Below, in pieces: positions 23,911-30,540 of a DNA stretch of 30,540 nucleotides. The translations under genes and the position numbers were made by a program. The stretch is from positions 1 to 30,540 of the forward strand of contig JADFYT010000005.1 of assembly GCA_015232935.1 (NCBI GenBank), given 5' to 3'. The notes beneath the pieces are model-generated. The model saw only the letters and a list, made by a program, of their open reading frames with translations, was not told the origin of the DNA and did not search any database. Source of the stretch: Desulfamplus sp. (GTDB taxonomy: Bacteria; Desulfobacterota; Desulfobacteria; Desulfobacterales; Desulfobacteraceae). The stretch's first letter is position 1. Every line of letters begins with the position of its first letter.

Positions 23911-24987
23911 TTATTTAAACTCATAGTATCTTTTAAGTTTCGGGAAAAAATCAGACAGCTCCCTGTTTCCCATAATTCCTTCAGGCCTGAACTGCATCAG
24001 GATAACAAGAATAAGAGGGATTATGACCCATTTCAATACCTGGCTTAGATGAAACGTGTCGGGCACAAGAGGAATAAAATGTATAAGTGTGTCCATTGCC
24101 GGAATAATGAATCTAAGCCCTTCAATAAGCAGGGTAAAAATGATAGCCGCAATTACGGAGCCGCTCAAGGAGCCCATGCCACCAAGATAGACCATTACCA
24201 AACACTCTGTTGATTTGAGAATATTAAACGAGTTTGGATTGATGTATCCTAAAATATGGGCAAAAAGGCCACCGGCAATGCCAGCAAGTCCAGACGAGAG
24301 CATAAATGCCACAAGCTTCATTTTGTTTGTGTTGACACTCATTATTTCAGCGGCGATTTCATCCTGATGGATAGCGATGATCCCTTTGCCGTAGGTGGAT
24401 GATACAAACCTGCGGATGATAAAAACAGTGGAGAAGGTAAAGAGAAAAGTCCAGATGAGCATCCAGGGAATAAATGCCACATCTTCCATGGCAAATACAA
24501 TCTGTTTCATGCCCATTAATCCTCTTGAACCTCCAACAGAATCCATGTTTATGAAAAGGCTGACCAATATGAAATTTGCCGCAAGCGTTATAATTGCCAG
24601 ATAATCATCACGAGTCTTGAATGATGGTATCGCTACAAGAAGACCGGTGAAGGCTGCTGCTATGCCTCCCAGTATCATGGTTACAGGAAAAAACCAGAGT
24701 GCAAGTTCAGGGGAGAGTATGGGGTCGCCAAAACTCTTGCTGCTTGTAAAAAACATTATGTTCAACACAGATGTGACATAGGCTCCAACAGCCATGAATC
24801 CGGCATGTCCGCAGGCAAACTCCCCCATATAGCCGTTAATAATGTTAAAACTTGATGATAATATAATATTGACCCCTATGAACATTATGACTGTTTGAAC
24901 ATAAAGATCTATCAATTCAAAATGTGCCGCAATCACCGTGCCTGCGGCAATAATTGCCAGTAAGGCAGGTACAGAGAATTTTTTCAT
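23911..24987 (-). CDS. livM: Branched-chain amino acid ABC transporter permease LivM
   Basis: This is a permease subunit of the LIV importer, 358 residues from ATG 24987. That start has a G-rich GGGGG site just before it; the longer in-frame form would use TTG at 25008. About eight to ten membrane helices are visible. The family segments are NIINGYMGEFACGHAGFMAV, PSFKTRDDYLAIITLA, GSRGLMGM, DEIAAEIMSVNTNKMKL (the coupling helix contacting the ATPase) and MVYLGGMGSLSGSVIAAI. The C-terminal LILVILMQFRPEGIMGNREL is also typical. It lies 235 nt after livH and 142 nt before livG, looser spacing than most liv operons. Confidence 0.93.
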   Translation of the reverse strand: MKKFSVPALLAIIAAGTVIAAHFELIDLYVQTVIMFIGVNIILSSSFNIINGYMGEFACGHAGFMAVGAYVTSVLNIMFFTSSKSFGDPILSPELALWFFPVTMILGGIAAAFTGLLVAIPSFKTRDDYLAIITLAANFILVSLFINMDSVGGSRGLMGMKQIVFAMEDVAFIPWMLIWTFLFTFSTVFIIRRFVSSTYGKGIIAIHQDEIAAEIMSVNTNKMKLVAFMLSSGLAGIAGGLFAHILGYINPNSFNILKSTECLVMVYLGGMGSLSGSVIAAIIFTLLIEGLRFIIPAMDTLIHFIPLVPDTFHLSQVLKWVIIPLILVILMQFRPEGIMGNRELSDFFPKLKRYYEFK

Positions 24988-25080
24988 GTGCCCCCGTTCT
25001 AATTGCAATAAGTTATATTAGACTTCCTGTAAAACTTTAGTTTACTGCTCGATAACGGCCATGCCCTGATGGACAAACCA

Positions 25081-25130
25081 AAAATGAAAGGCTCATTATT
25101 ACAGCTATTTTTTAATACTTTCACATAAAT
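25081..25130. repeat. Dispersed repeat, copy A (livH-livM gap)
   Basis: The segment ATGAAAGGCT...CTTTCACATAAA (25084-25129) matches 28483-28529 at about 38 of 47 aligned positions by hand, with one single-base gap. The ends ATGAAAG and CTTTCACAT are near inverted repeats. The 213-nt gap between livH and livM holds no gene that I can support. Confidence 0.5.
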
Positions 25131-25221
25131 ACTGGATCAAAAGTGAGTTATGCAGGAGTTCTATATGTGCTTGTATGGTAATGTCTGCATTTATTACCAA
25201 TGTTTTTTGCATGTTTAATGG

Positions 25222-26136
25222 TTATATTTTAGTTGATTTTGCAACACCAAACAGTCCGGTAGGCTTTATTACCAGGATTAAAAGAAGTATTGAAAATGCA
25301 ATGAGATCCCTGAAAGTGGAGGGAAAGACCGCAACTACCAGAATTTCCACAATTCCTAAGAGAAATCCTCCGACAAATGCCCCTTTTATATCACCAATAC
25401 CTCCGACAACCGCTGCAATAAATGCCTTCCACCCGATTATCGCTCCCATAAAAGGGTCAAGAATAGGATAGGACATTGCAAAGAGAATTCCGGCAAGACC
25501 AGCAAGCGAGGAACCGAGTATAAAGGTAAACATAATAATAGTATCAATGGGGATTCCCATAAGAGGGATGGCAAACTTGTCGTATGATATACCCCTCATG
25601 GCCATTCCAATTTTAGTTTTTGAGATTATGGCATTTAAAGCAAAATATACAAGTATGGAGGAGAGTATGACCCATATTTTAAGGTTGGTCATGCTTATCA
25701 TGCCAACATTATATACTACTTTGTCAATAAGCTCGGGAAAACTTTTACGGCTTGCACCCAGGAAGGCCAGATTGCCGTTTTCCAATATCAATCCGCACAT
25801 AAGAGCAGTTATAACCACATATAGCCTGTTTGCCCCTTTGCGTCTAAGAGGTCTGTAGGCTATACGCTCCAACGCGACTCCACACATTGCCGTTAAAATC
25901 ATTGTCAGGGGAATCACAAGGGCAAGGGTAGTTCCACCAGAAAGACCCATTGAGTCTTTAAGAAAAAATATGGCGATGAAATATGCGATATAGGCACCTA
26001 CCATGAAGATGTCGCCATGGGCAAAGTTGATTAGTCTAAGTACACCGTAAACAAGGGTGTAACCAAGTGCGATCAGGGAATAAAAACTTCCCCACTGCAA
26101 AGCATTGAATAGATTTTGAATAATACTGTCAAGCAC
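25222..26136 (-). CDS. livH: Branched-chain amino acid ABC transporter permease LivH
   Basis: The other permease subunit, 304 residues. Family motifs seen are LQWGSFYSLIALGYTLVYGV, RLINFAHGDIFMVGAYIAY, ERIAYRPLRRKGANRLYVVI, KTKIGMAMRGISYDKFAIPL (coupling helix), FAMSYPILDPFMG and GWKAFIAAVVGGIGDIKGA. About eight membrane helices can be traced. The start is GTG at 26136, supported by an AAGGGGG site 9 nt before it (plus-strand 26145-26151). It follows livK after a 298-nt gap that contains a hairpin and an 18-bp duplication, so livK and the permease genes may be expressed at different levels. Confidence 0.94.
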   Translation of the reverse strand: MLDSIIQNLFNALQWGSFYSLIALGYTLVYGVLRLINFAHGDIFMVGAYIAYFIAIFFLKDSMGLSGGTTLALVIPLTMILTAMCGVALERIAYRPLRRKGANRLYVVITALMCGLILENGNLAFLGASRKSFPELIDKVVYNVGMISMTNLKIWVILSSILVYFALNAIISKTKIGMAMRGISYDKFAIPLMGIPIDTIIMFTFILGSSLAGLAGILFAMSYPILDPFMGAIIGWKAFIAAVVGGIGDIKGAFVGGFLLGIVEILVVAVFPSTFRDLIAFSILLLILVIKPTGLFGVAKSTKI

Positions 26137-26149
26137 GTTAATACACCCC

Positions 26150-26185
26150 CTTATGGATTAAATCAGGCTTATGGATTAAATCAGG
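26150..26185. repeat. Perfect 18-bp tandem duplication upstream of livH
   Basis: CTTATGGATTAAATCAGG occurs at 26150-26167 and again, identical, at 26168-26185. It adjoins the livH ribosome site. Perfect identity suggests a recent duplication. Confidence 0.92.
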
Positions 26186-26224
26186 TAAACTTTCATGACC
26201 GACGGGATCCGGCCACCCCTATGC

Positions 26225-26243
26225 ATGAAAACCGTGTTTTCAT
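26225..26243. promoter_or_regulatory. Perfect 8-bp hairpin in the livK-livH gap
   Basis: ATGAAAAC (26225-26232) and GTTTTCAT (26236-26243) pair perfectly around a 3-nt loop. Without a T-run it is not a standard terminator on the minus strand. It could protect or punctuate the livK message, as stem-loops often do after a binding-protein gene. The rest of the 26186-26434 stretch shows only another 6-bp stem (CCTCCA 26372-26377 with TGGAGG 26389-26394) and no supportable gene. Confidence 0.5.
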
Positions 26244-26434
26244 CAAGTGCGATCAAGGCGTAAAATCCAGTTTTTCAGGAAGTTTGTTTTTCACTTTAAA
26301 GCAAGGGCATTGTCCCGTTACCGGAATAATGCCCCACAATGTTTGATCCTGTTGCTCAACATGGTCGCTGGCCTCCAGGATGGCTTCTTGGAGGATTAGA
26401 GTTATCTCAGAGTCTTAGATGCCGGTTTTCTGAA

Positions 26435-27610
26435 TCATGGGCAGACAGATTCTGCAAATTCAAACTCGCCTGCATCGTTAATCTTGACCACAACCGCACA
26501 CTTGATCGGGTCTCCTTGCTCATCAAATTTCATGTTGCCGGTGATTCCCTTAACCTCTGTGATAGAGGCAATTCCTTCTCTTATCGCCTCACGGTCCTTT
26601 CTTACATTTCCTGTTATTTTGCCTGCATTCTGGATGCCTGCAAGAACAACATTGATGGCATCCCAGGTAAGGGCTGCAACATCAGCAGGCTGATAGCCAT
26701 AGAGTTTGTTGTATTTGTCAATAAACTCCTTGGTGGCACCCTTGGCACCGGCTGCGGCATAGTGGGTGGAAAAATAGTGACCTTTGCAGTCATCTCCGCA
26801 AAGAGTCATAAGCTCGGAATTGCCCCATGCATCAGCACCCATAAAATGGCCTTTCCATCCCAGATCGTGGGCCTGTTTTACTATGAGAGCAACTTCATTG
26901 TAGTTGTTTGGAAGAAATATGAAATCTGGTTTGGCCGCAATGATTTTGGTGAGCTGAGCACTGAAATCCTGATCTTTGTCTCCATAGGATTCAAAGGCAA
27001 CAACAGCACCAGCTCCCTTTTTTTTGTTAAAATCAGCCTGGAATATTTCAGCAAGGTTTTTGCTGTAGTCGTTGGCAAGGGCATAAAGCACAGCGGCTTT
27101 TTCAGCTTTAAATGTTTTCAGGGCAAAATCTACAGCAACAGGACCTTGAAAAGGGTCGAGAAATGCCGCACGAAATACCCATGGGCGATCTTTTGTTGTA
27201 TCAGGGTTTGTTGACCATGGAGAGATCATGGGAGTTCTGTTGTCATTGGCAACCTGTCCTGCCGGTACCGCCTGCTTGCTTGAGTTGGGGCCTACCATTG
27301 CAAGCACCTGATCCCTTTCAATTAGTTTGAGTGCGACAGCCACAGCAGACTCTGCCTTTGATTCATTGTCTTCGTATATGAATTCAAGTTTGTATTTTTT
27401 GCCGCCCACATCAAGACCGCCTTTGGCATTCACTTCATCAAGCAGCATCTGCCCCGCAAACTTGGATTCCTCTCCAACCTTGGGAATTTCCCCTGTCAGA
27501 GGAATATTGAAACCAATCTTGATAGTCTCTTCTCCTGCAAAGGCAACAATTGATGTACAAAAGAAAAACAGAACCGAAAAAATAATAAATAAATTGTAAT
27601 TTTTTTTCAC
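26435..27610 (-). CDS. livK: Periplasmic branched-chain amino acid-binding protein LivK-type
   Basis: The 391-residue protein is the substrate-binding component of the adjacent LIV importer. It has a Sec signal peptide (positively charged MKKNYN, hydrophobic core to about residue 22, likely cut after VAFA-G). The mature part has the Peripla_BP_6 fold: IKIGFNIPLTGEIPKVGEES, then LIERDQVLAMVGPNSSKQAV, FVFR-like RPWVFRAAFLDP, and GAVVAFESYGDKDQDFSAQL. There is no lipobox, so it is probably soluble in the periplasm. Two Cys (LCGDDCKGH) near residue 255 may form a disulfide. The start is GTG with a strong AAAGGAGAGG ribosome site. It is the first gene of the liv cluster. Ligand is inferred: Leu, Ile or Val most likely, other amino acids possible. 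Confidence 0.93.
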   Translation of the reverse strand: MKKNYNLFIIFSVLFFFCTSIVAFAGEETIKIGFNIPLTGEIPKVGEESKFAGQMLLDEVNAKGGLDVGGKKYKLEFIYEDNESKAESAVAVALKLIERDQVLAMVGPNSSKQAVPAGQVANDNRTPMISPWSTNPDTTKDRPWVFRAAFLDPFQGPVAVDFALKTFKAEKAAVLYALANDYSKNLAEIFQADFNKKKGAGAVVAFESYGDKDQDFSAQLTKIIAAKPDFIFLPNNYNEVALIVKQAHDLGWKGHFMGADAWGNSELMTLCGDDCKGHYFSTHYAAAGAKGATKEFIDKYNKLYGYQPADVAALTWDAINVVLAGIQNAGKITGNVRKDREAIREGIASITEVKGITGNMKFDEQGDPIKCAVVVKINDAGEFEFAESVCP

Positions 27611-27640
27611 AGAACCTCTCCTTTTTTAAATGTCCCTACC

Positions 27641-27672
27641 ATTTGATCATTCTTCAATTTGATCGTTCTTGA
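27641..27672. repeat. 16-bp imperfect tandem duplication upstream of livK
   Basis: ATTTGATCATTCTTCA (27641-27656) is followed by ATTTGATCGTTCTTGA (27657-27672), matching at 14 of 16 bases. It lies in the leader or promoter region about 30 nt before the livK start. Confidence 0.7.
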
Positions 27673-27752
27673 TTTTTCAGTTGACTCTTTTGCAGCTTGG
27701 GACCCCATTTTTCGGGTGTGCCTGAAAAAAGTTTCAACTGTTTTAAAGCATA

Positions 27753-27791
27753 GAAGAAGGCTGCTGTTATTTGCGACAAGAAGCCTTCTTC
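27753..27791 (-). terminator. Hairpin downstream of the chalcone-isomerase-like gene
   Basis: GAAGAAGGCT (27753-27762) and AGCCTTCTTC (27782-27791) form a perfect 10-bp stem with a 19-nt loop, starting 14 nt after the stop codon on the minus strand. The T-rich stretch after it is interrupted, so termination strength is uncertain, but position fits. Confidence 0.6.
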
Positions 27792-27805
27792 AGTTATAAA
27801 TGTCT

Positions 27806-28396
27806 CTATTTGCCAAGCATTCCTTTGCGAAGAACTTCATCACCGGTAAAAGTGGCATCTTCAAGCAGCCATATTGAAAACAGGGCTTTTTTGAAATCAA
27901 GGCCGGCAATGGTGGCTGCGACTTTATCGTTGTATTGTATTGAAGTGCCTTCGCCCGGGATATATATATATTTCCAGATATCCTGCTTTTCTGCCTTTAC
28001 AAGGGTTTTGATGAATGTATCAATATTGGCTTTTTGGGCATCATAATTGGGACCAGCACCATACTTGAATCCATCTGAATAAACATCTGTTGTTTTGTCT
28101 AATGGCCCCTGTCTTTTCCATGTCATTGTTATTGCCATAGGCTCATCAGCTTCAATAATCTTCTTGGAATCAGTGCTTTTTGCCTGCAGATATAAAGCTC
28201 CCTCATAGACCTTGAAACCAAATTTCTTGCGGGTACCCGTACCATTGAGTACAAGTTCGCCCTTGCCTCCATCAAGTGTAATCTTTTCAGGTATAACAAC
28301 ATCATCTGATGCTTGAACAGCGGGTATGGATATTACAAACATACACATTACTGATGCTATTGCCAAAACTTTTGCAGCCCAATTTTTTTTAAACAT
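27806..28396 (-). CDS. Secreted chalcone-isomerase-like domain protein
   Basis: The 196-residue protein has a Sec signal peptide (MFKKNWAAKV, then a hydrophobic stretch to about residue 28, likely cut after VQA). The mature part resembles bacterial chalcone-isomerase-like proteins: LVLNGTGTRKKFGFKVYEGALYLQ near residues 48-72, MTWKRQGPLDK, GTSIQYND, and a C-terminal ALFSIWLLEDATFTGDEVLRKGMLG. These bacterial proteins do not make flavonoids as far as is known and have no settled function; binding of small hydrophobic ligands in the periplasm is a guess. The ribosome site AAAGGAG is strong. It lies upstream of livK on the same strand, with a hairpin between, so it is probably a separate transcript. 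Confidence 0.85.
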   Translation of the reverse strand: MFKKNWAAKVLAIASVMCMFVISIPAVQASDDVVIPEKITLDGGKGELVLNGTGTRKKFGFKVYEGALYLQAKSTDSKKIIEADEPMAITMTWKRQGPLDKTTDVYSDGFKYGAGPNYDAQKANIDTFIKTLVKAEKQDIWKYIYIPGEGTSIQYNDKVAATIAGLDFKKALFSIWLLEDATFTGDEVLRKGMLGK

Positions 28397-28482
28397 TGTT
28401 AACTCCTTTGAATTTTAATAAAACATTACTAAAGTTATTGTCTGGATAACATACATGGCAGGTTGCCCTGCCACAACAAAAC

Positions 28483-28530
28483 ATGAAAGCCTTAATGATT
28501 GCAGTTATTTTAAAAGACTTTCACATAAAA
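28483..28530. repeat. Dispersed repeat, copy B (upstream of the chalcone-isomerase-like gene)
   Basis: ATGAAAGCCT...CTTTCACATAAA (28483-28529) is the partner of the copy at 25084-25129, in the same orientation. The 28397-28664 gap otherwise holds GGCAGGTTGCCCTGCC (28457-28472), a hairpin-prone GC-rich word, and the overlapping inverted repeats near 28640. I see no supportable gene in it. Confidence 0.5.
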
Positions 28531-28627
28531 ATATCCTGACAAATGGAAATAAAATGATAGGTACTACAAAAAAATACAAAAATAGTAAAAGACAATTTGA
28601 AATATCATCAAGAGCGTCATACCTTAA

Positions 28628-28660
28628 GAGCCTGTTTAAAGATTCAAAGGCTCTAAACAG
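28628..28660. repeat. Interlocked inverted repeats just after the chemoreceptor gene
   Basis: GAGCC (28628-28632) pairs with GGCTC (28649-28653), and CTGTTTA (28632-28638) pairs with TAAACAG (28654-28660). The two pairings cross, so they can form alternative hairpins or an H-type pseudoknot. It starts 4 nt past the chemoreceptor stop on the minus strand and may act in 3'-end formation. Confidence 0.5.
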
Positions 28661-28664
28661 AGTG

Positions 28665-30540
28665 TCACACCTGAAATTGTTCCATCATTATCTTGAGTTT
28701 TTCAGCAAGCTTAGAGAGGTTTTCAGCACTGCCGTTTAGTTTTGAGCTGTTATTTGACATTTCCGATGCCTCCTGATTAACGCCGGCTATATCACTTGAG
28801 ATTTCAGATGATACAGCAGAACACTGGGCAACATTTGTCGCTATCTCCTGAATCCCCTGAGACCCCTGAGCAACATTCGTACTTATCTCTTGAGTTGCCG
28901 TAGACTGATCCACAATTGTTCGGGCAATGGTTGAAATAATATCATTGACTTCTGTTATAATCGAGGTGATTTTTTCGATGCTCAATATTGTATTTTCAGT
29001 GGTATTCTGGACACTTTTAATTTGATTGCTGATAGCCTTGGTCGCAGCAGCAGTCTGGTTGGCAAGTTCCTTGATCTCATTCGCAACTACGGCAAAACCC
29101 TTGCCGGCCTCTCCAGCTCTTGCTGCCTCAATGGTTGCATTAAGTGCAAGAAGGTTGGTCTGTCCAGAAATATCCGCGATGGTTTCGGTAACTTTTCCTA
29201 TATCTCTTGCTGCGTCCTCAAGCTTTTTTATATCTACGGACGTGTTGTGTGCCTGAGCTACAGCTTCATTGGAAATGGTACGTGCCTTGTCAGAGCGTTT
29301 TGCTATTTCGCTTATAGTTGCGGTGTTCTCTTCGGTTGCAGCAGCTACAGTACTCAAATTAGTTGATGTCTCTTCAATCGCGGCTGCCACGGAATTTAGA
29401 TTTGAGCTCATCTCTTCAGTCGCAGTGGCGACTGTGTTAAATCTTAATGCGGTTCCTTCAGAACTTTTTGACATGTGAAGAGAGATTTCTTTAAGTTCTG
29501 TGGATGACAAAGAGAGAGTTTTGACATCGCTGCTGATATCTTTTACCACTCCTCCTATATTGGTAACTATTTCGTTAAGGGCATTGGCCAGAATTCCTAT
29601 CTCATCCTTTTGATCTATATCAAGCGTGCGGGTAAAATCTCCTTTGGACATCTGTCTTGAGAATCTTACGGATCTTATAATTGGAATGGTAATCATTCTT
29701 GTTATAAACAAGGAGAGGCAAAAACCAAACAGAATGGCTCCTACTCCGATCATCAAAGCCAATCTGGACTGGTAGGCACCTTGAGAAATAACCTGTTCTG
29801 TTCCCTCTGCCGCGATGGTTTTGGCATTAATGTAAAGATCTTCAATAAGAGGTTCTGTGCTGTTGACAGCGTTAGTCATTTTTGCATACAGGGCGGTGAT
29901 TTTGGTGTCCTGTGCAACCAGAGTGTCAAAAGCCTGCTTGTACGCCGTCAGATATTTTATGGAATTTTTTTTGTAATCAGGATCAACAGTGGAGTTATCT
30001 ATTGCTTTGGATAGGTTTTTAATAGCTTGATGTGCTTTGTCCTCGTAATCCTTGCCTCCAAACAGAAGATAATCCTTTTCTTTGCTTCTGACCTCAAGAA
30101 GAAGAGCCTTGGCATTGGGAAGATACGTCAAGGCAAATACCTCATCAATCTCGGATATTGAACTCTCCATCTCTTTAAAATATACGCTTCCAGCTTCAAA
30201 ATTTTCGGCACTCTTGAGTTTTTCCAGAGCTTCTCCATAAGCTTTTAGCACATCTCTCAACAGATCCTTTATCATCTCCTCATTGGCCTTGGATTTATTG
30301 ATAACTTCGTCATAATCTGCTATCAATAATCCGAGACGTTCAAGATATTCTTTGTCATCATCATTTGACCAGTATCTGTTTTGGGTCTGGACAATTTTGA
30401 GCATATGAATATAAAGATCTTCAACATCAAGATAAGCCATCTCAAGATCAAGACGGTCCGCAGCTTTGGCAAACTCCCCCCGCAAACCTGAATTGACATC
30501 AAGCCCTCTTTGTTCATAGGATTTACTCAAGTCATTAAAA
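28665..30540 (-). CDS. Methyl-accepting chemotaxis protein (N-terminus outside window)
   Basis: The frame is open to the window's right end; the apparent start TTG at 30530 is internal, since in-frame codons continue and no first membrane helix is present. About 624 residues are seen. A long helical periplasmic sensor (about 1-250) carries the EVRSKEKDYLLFGGKDY pattern seen in HBM-type (helical bimodular) sensors. A membrane helix follows (about 257-279), then HAMP (about 280-335) and the signalling coiled coil. The hairpin tip that binds CheA/CheW is near residues 465-500: SGQTNLLALNATIEAARAGE then GKGFAVVANEIKELA. Before it are repeated AAAxEE heptads typical of methylation helices. The C-terminus QFQV has no NWETF-type tether. 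The ligand is unknown. Confidence 0.93.
   Translation of the reverse strand, partial: FNDLSKSYEQRGLDVNSGLRGEFAKAADRLDLEMAYLDVEDLYIHMLKIVQTQNRYWSNDDDKEYLERLGLLIADYDEVINKSKANEEMIKDLLRDVLKAYGEALEKLKSAENFEAGSVYFKEMESSISEIDEVFALTYLPNAKALLLEVRSKEKDYLLFGGKDYEDKAHQAIKNLSKAIDNSTVDPDYKKNSIKYLTAYKQAFDTLVAQDTKITALYAKMTNAVNSTEPLIEDLYINAKTIAAEGTEQVISQGAYQSRLALMIGVGAILFGFCLSLFITRMITIPIIRSVRFSRQMSKGDFTRTLDIDQKDEIGILANALNEIVTNIGGVVKDISSDVKTLSLSSTELKEISLHMSKSSEGTALRFNTVATATEEMSSNLNSVAAAIEETSTNLSTVAAATEENTATISEIAKRSDKARTISNEAVAQAHNTSVDIKKLEDAARDIGKVTETIADISGQTNLLALNATIEAARAGEAGKGFAVVANEIKELANQTAAATKAISNQIKSVQNTTENTILSIEKITSIITEVNDIISTIARTIVDQSTATQEISTNVAQGSQGIQEIATNVAQCSAVSSEISSDIAGVNQEASEMSNNSSKLNGSAENLSKLAEKLKIMMEQFQV

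Noticed and set aside
26339..27214. A 291-codon plus-strand open frame opposite livK
   Set aside because: It lies antisense to a well-supported livK, its translation looks like no family I know, and it has no convincing ribosome site. Long antisense frames are common opposite genes with this codon bias.
28455..28739. A 94-codon plus-strand frame in the gap before the chalcone-isomerase-like gene
   Set aside because: It runs into the chemoreceptor gene on the opposite strand, covers the dispersed repeat and crossed inverted repeats, and has no ribosome site.
1..30540. CRISPR arrays, tRNA or rRNA genes, transposase or phage genes
   Set aside because: I looked for regularly spaced repeats, cloverleaf-like segments and transposase or integrase motifs on both strands and found none. 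The tandem repeats present have no spacers of CRISPR type.

Overview
This window looks like the chromosome of a motile, moderately AT-rich Gram-negative bacterium, most likely a sulfate-reducer-type Desulfobacterota (Desulfobacteraceae-like). That is an inference from gene content: a PurL carrying a PurS-like front end, separate PurQ, MotAB flagellar motor genes, a c-di-GMP-I riboswitch, an HTH-EIIA fusion protein and a complete branched-chain amino acid ABC transporter. No rRNA, tRNA, CRISPR array, insertion sequence or phage gene was recognised. The window is almost entirely coding and cuts a gene at each end: the 5' part of dxr is missing on the left and the N-terminus of a chemoreceptor on the right.

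Layout. 1-6125 (+): dxr (3' part), rseP, purL and purQ form a tight operon (rseP/purL overlap 11 nt, purL/purQ share ATGA) closed by a strong hairpin/T-run terminator. 6147-12121 (+): a PilB/GspE-type secretion or pilus ATPase, a small HD-domain phosphohydrolase preceded by four 22-nt tandem repeats, a degenerate HD-GYP protein, and motA-motB. 12122-15768 (+): an 85-bp inverted-repeat element, a DNA-binding HTH fused to a PTS EIIA domain, a ClC-type chloride channel/transporter with CBS domains, and an isochorismatase-family hydrolase. 15838-16627 (+): terminator, promoter, c-di-GMP-I riboswitch with an unusually long P3 arm, an overlapping terminator, then a small flagellar rod-like protein.

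16717-27610 (-): a long co-directional run, read from the right as livK, livH, livM, livG, livF, hisA (of the eukaryotic HIS6 type), yjgA/darP, ygiQ, a MATE exporter and fdhD. From livF to MATE the genes are close or overlapping (hisA/yjgA overlap 8 nt, yjgA/ygiQ share one base). 27806-30540 (-): a secreted chalcone-isomerase-like protein and a chemoreceptor.

Common threads. First, cyclic-di-GMP and motility: a riboswitch in front of a flagellar gene, an HD-GYP homologue with a changed HD dyad 16 nt before motA, and a chemoreceptor. Second, short tandem duplications of 16-22 bp sit at or just before the start of at least four genes (HD gene, livG, livH, livK). At two of them they create extra start codons and out-of-frame mini-ORFs. 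Third, several conserved enzymes (Dxr, PurL, PurQ, HisA, the HD-GYP protein) carry extra Asn/Asp/Thr/Ser-rich segments, two of them visibly built from short in-frame DNA repeats. The most testable new biology is the riboswitch-controlled flagellar gene and the micro-ORF cascades that end in ATGA overlaps.
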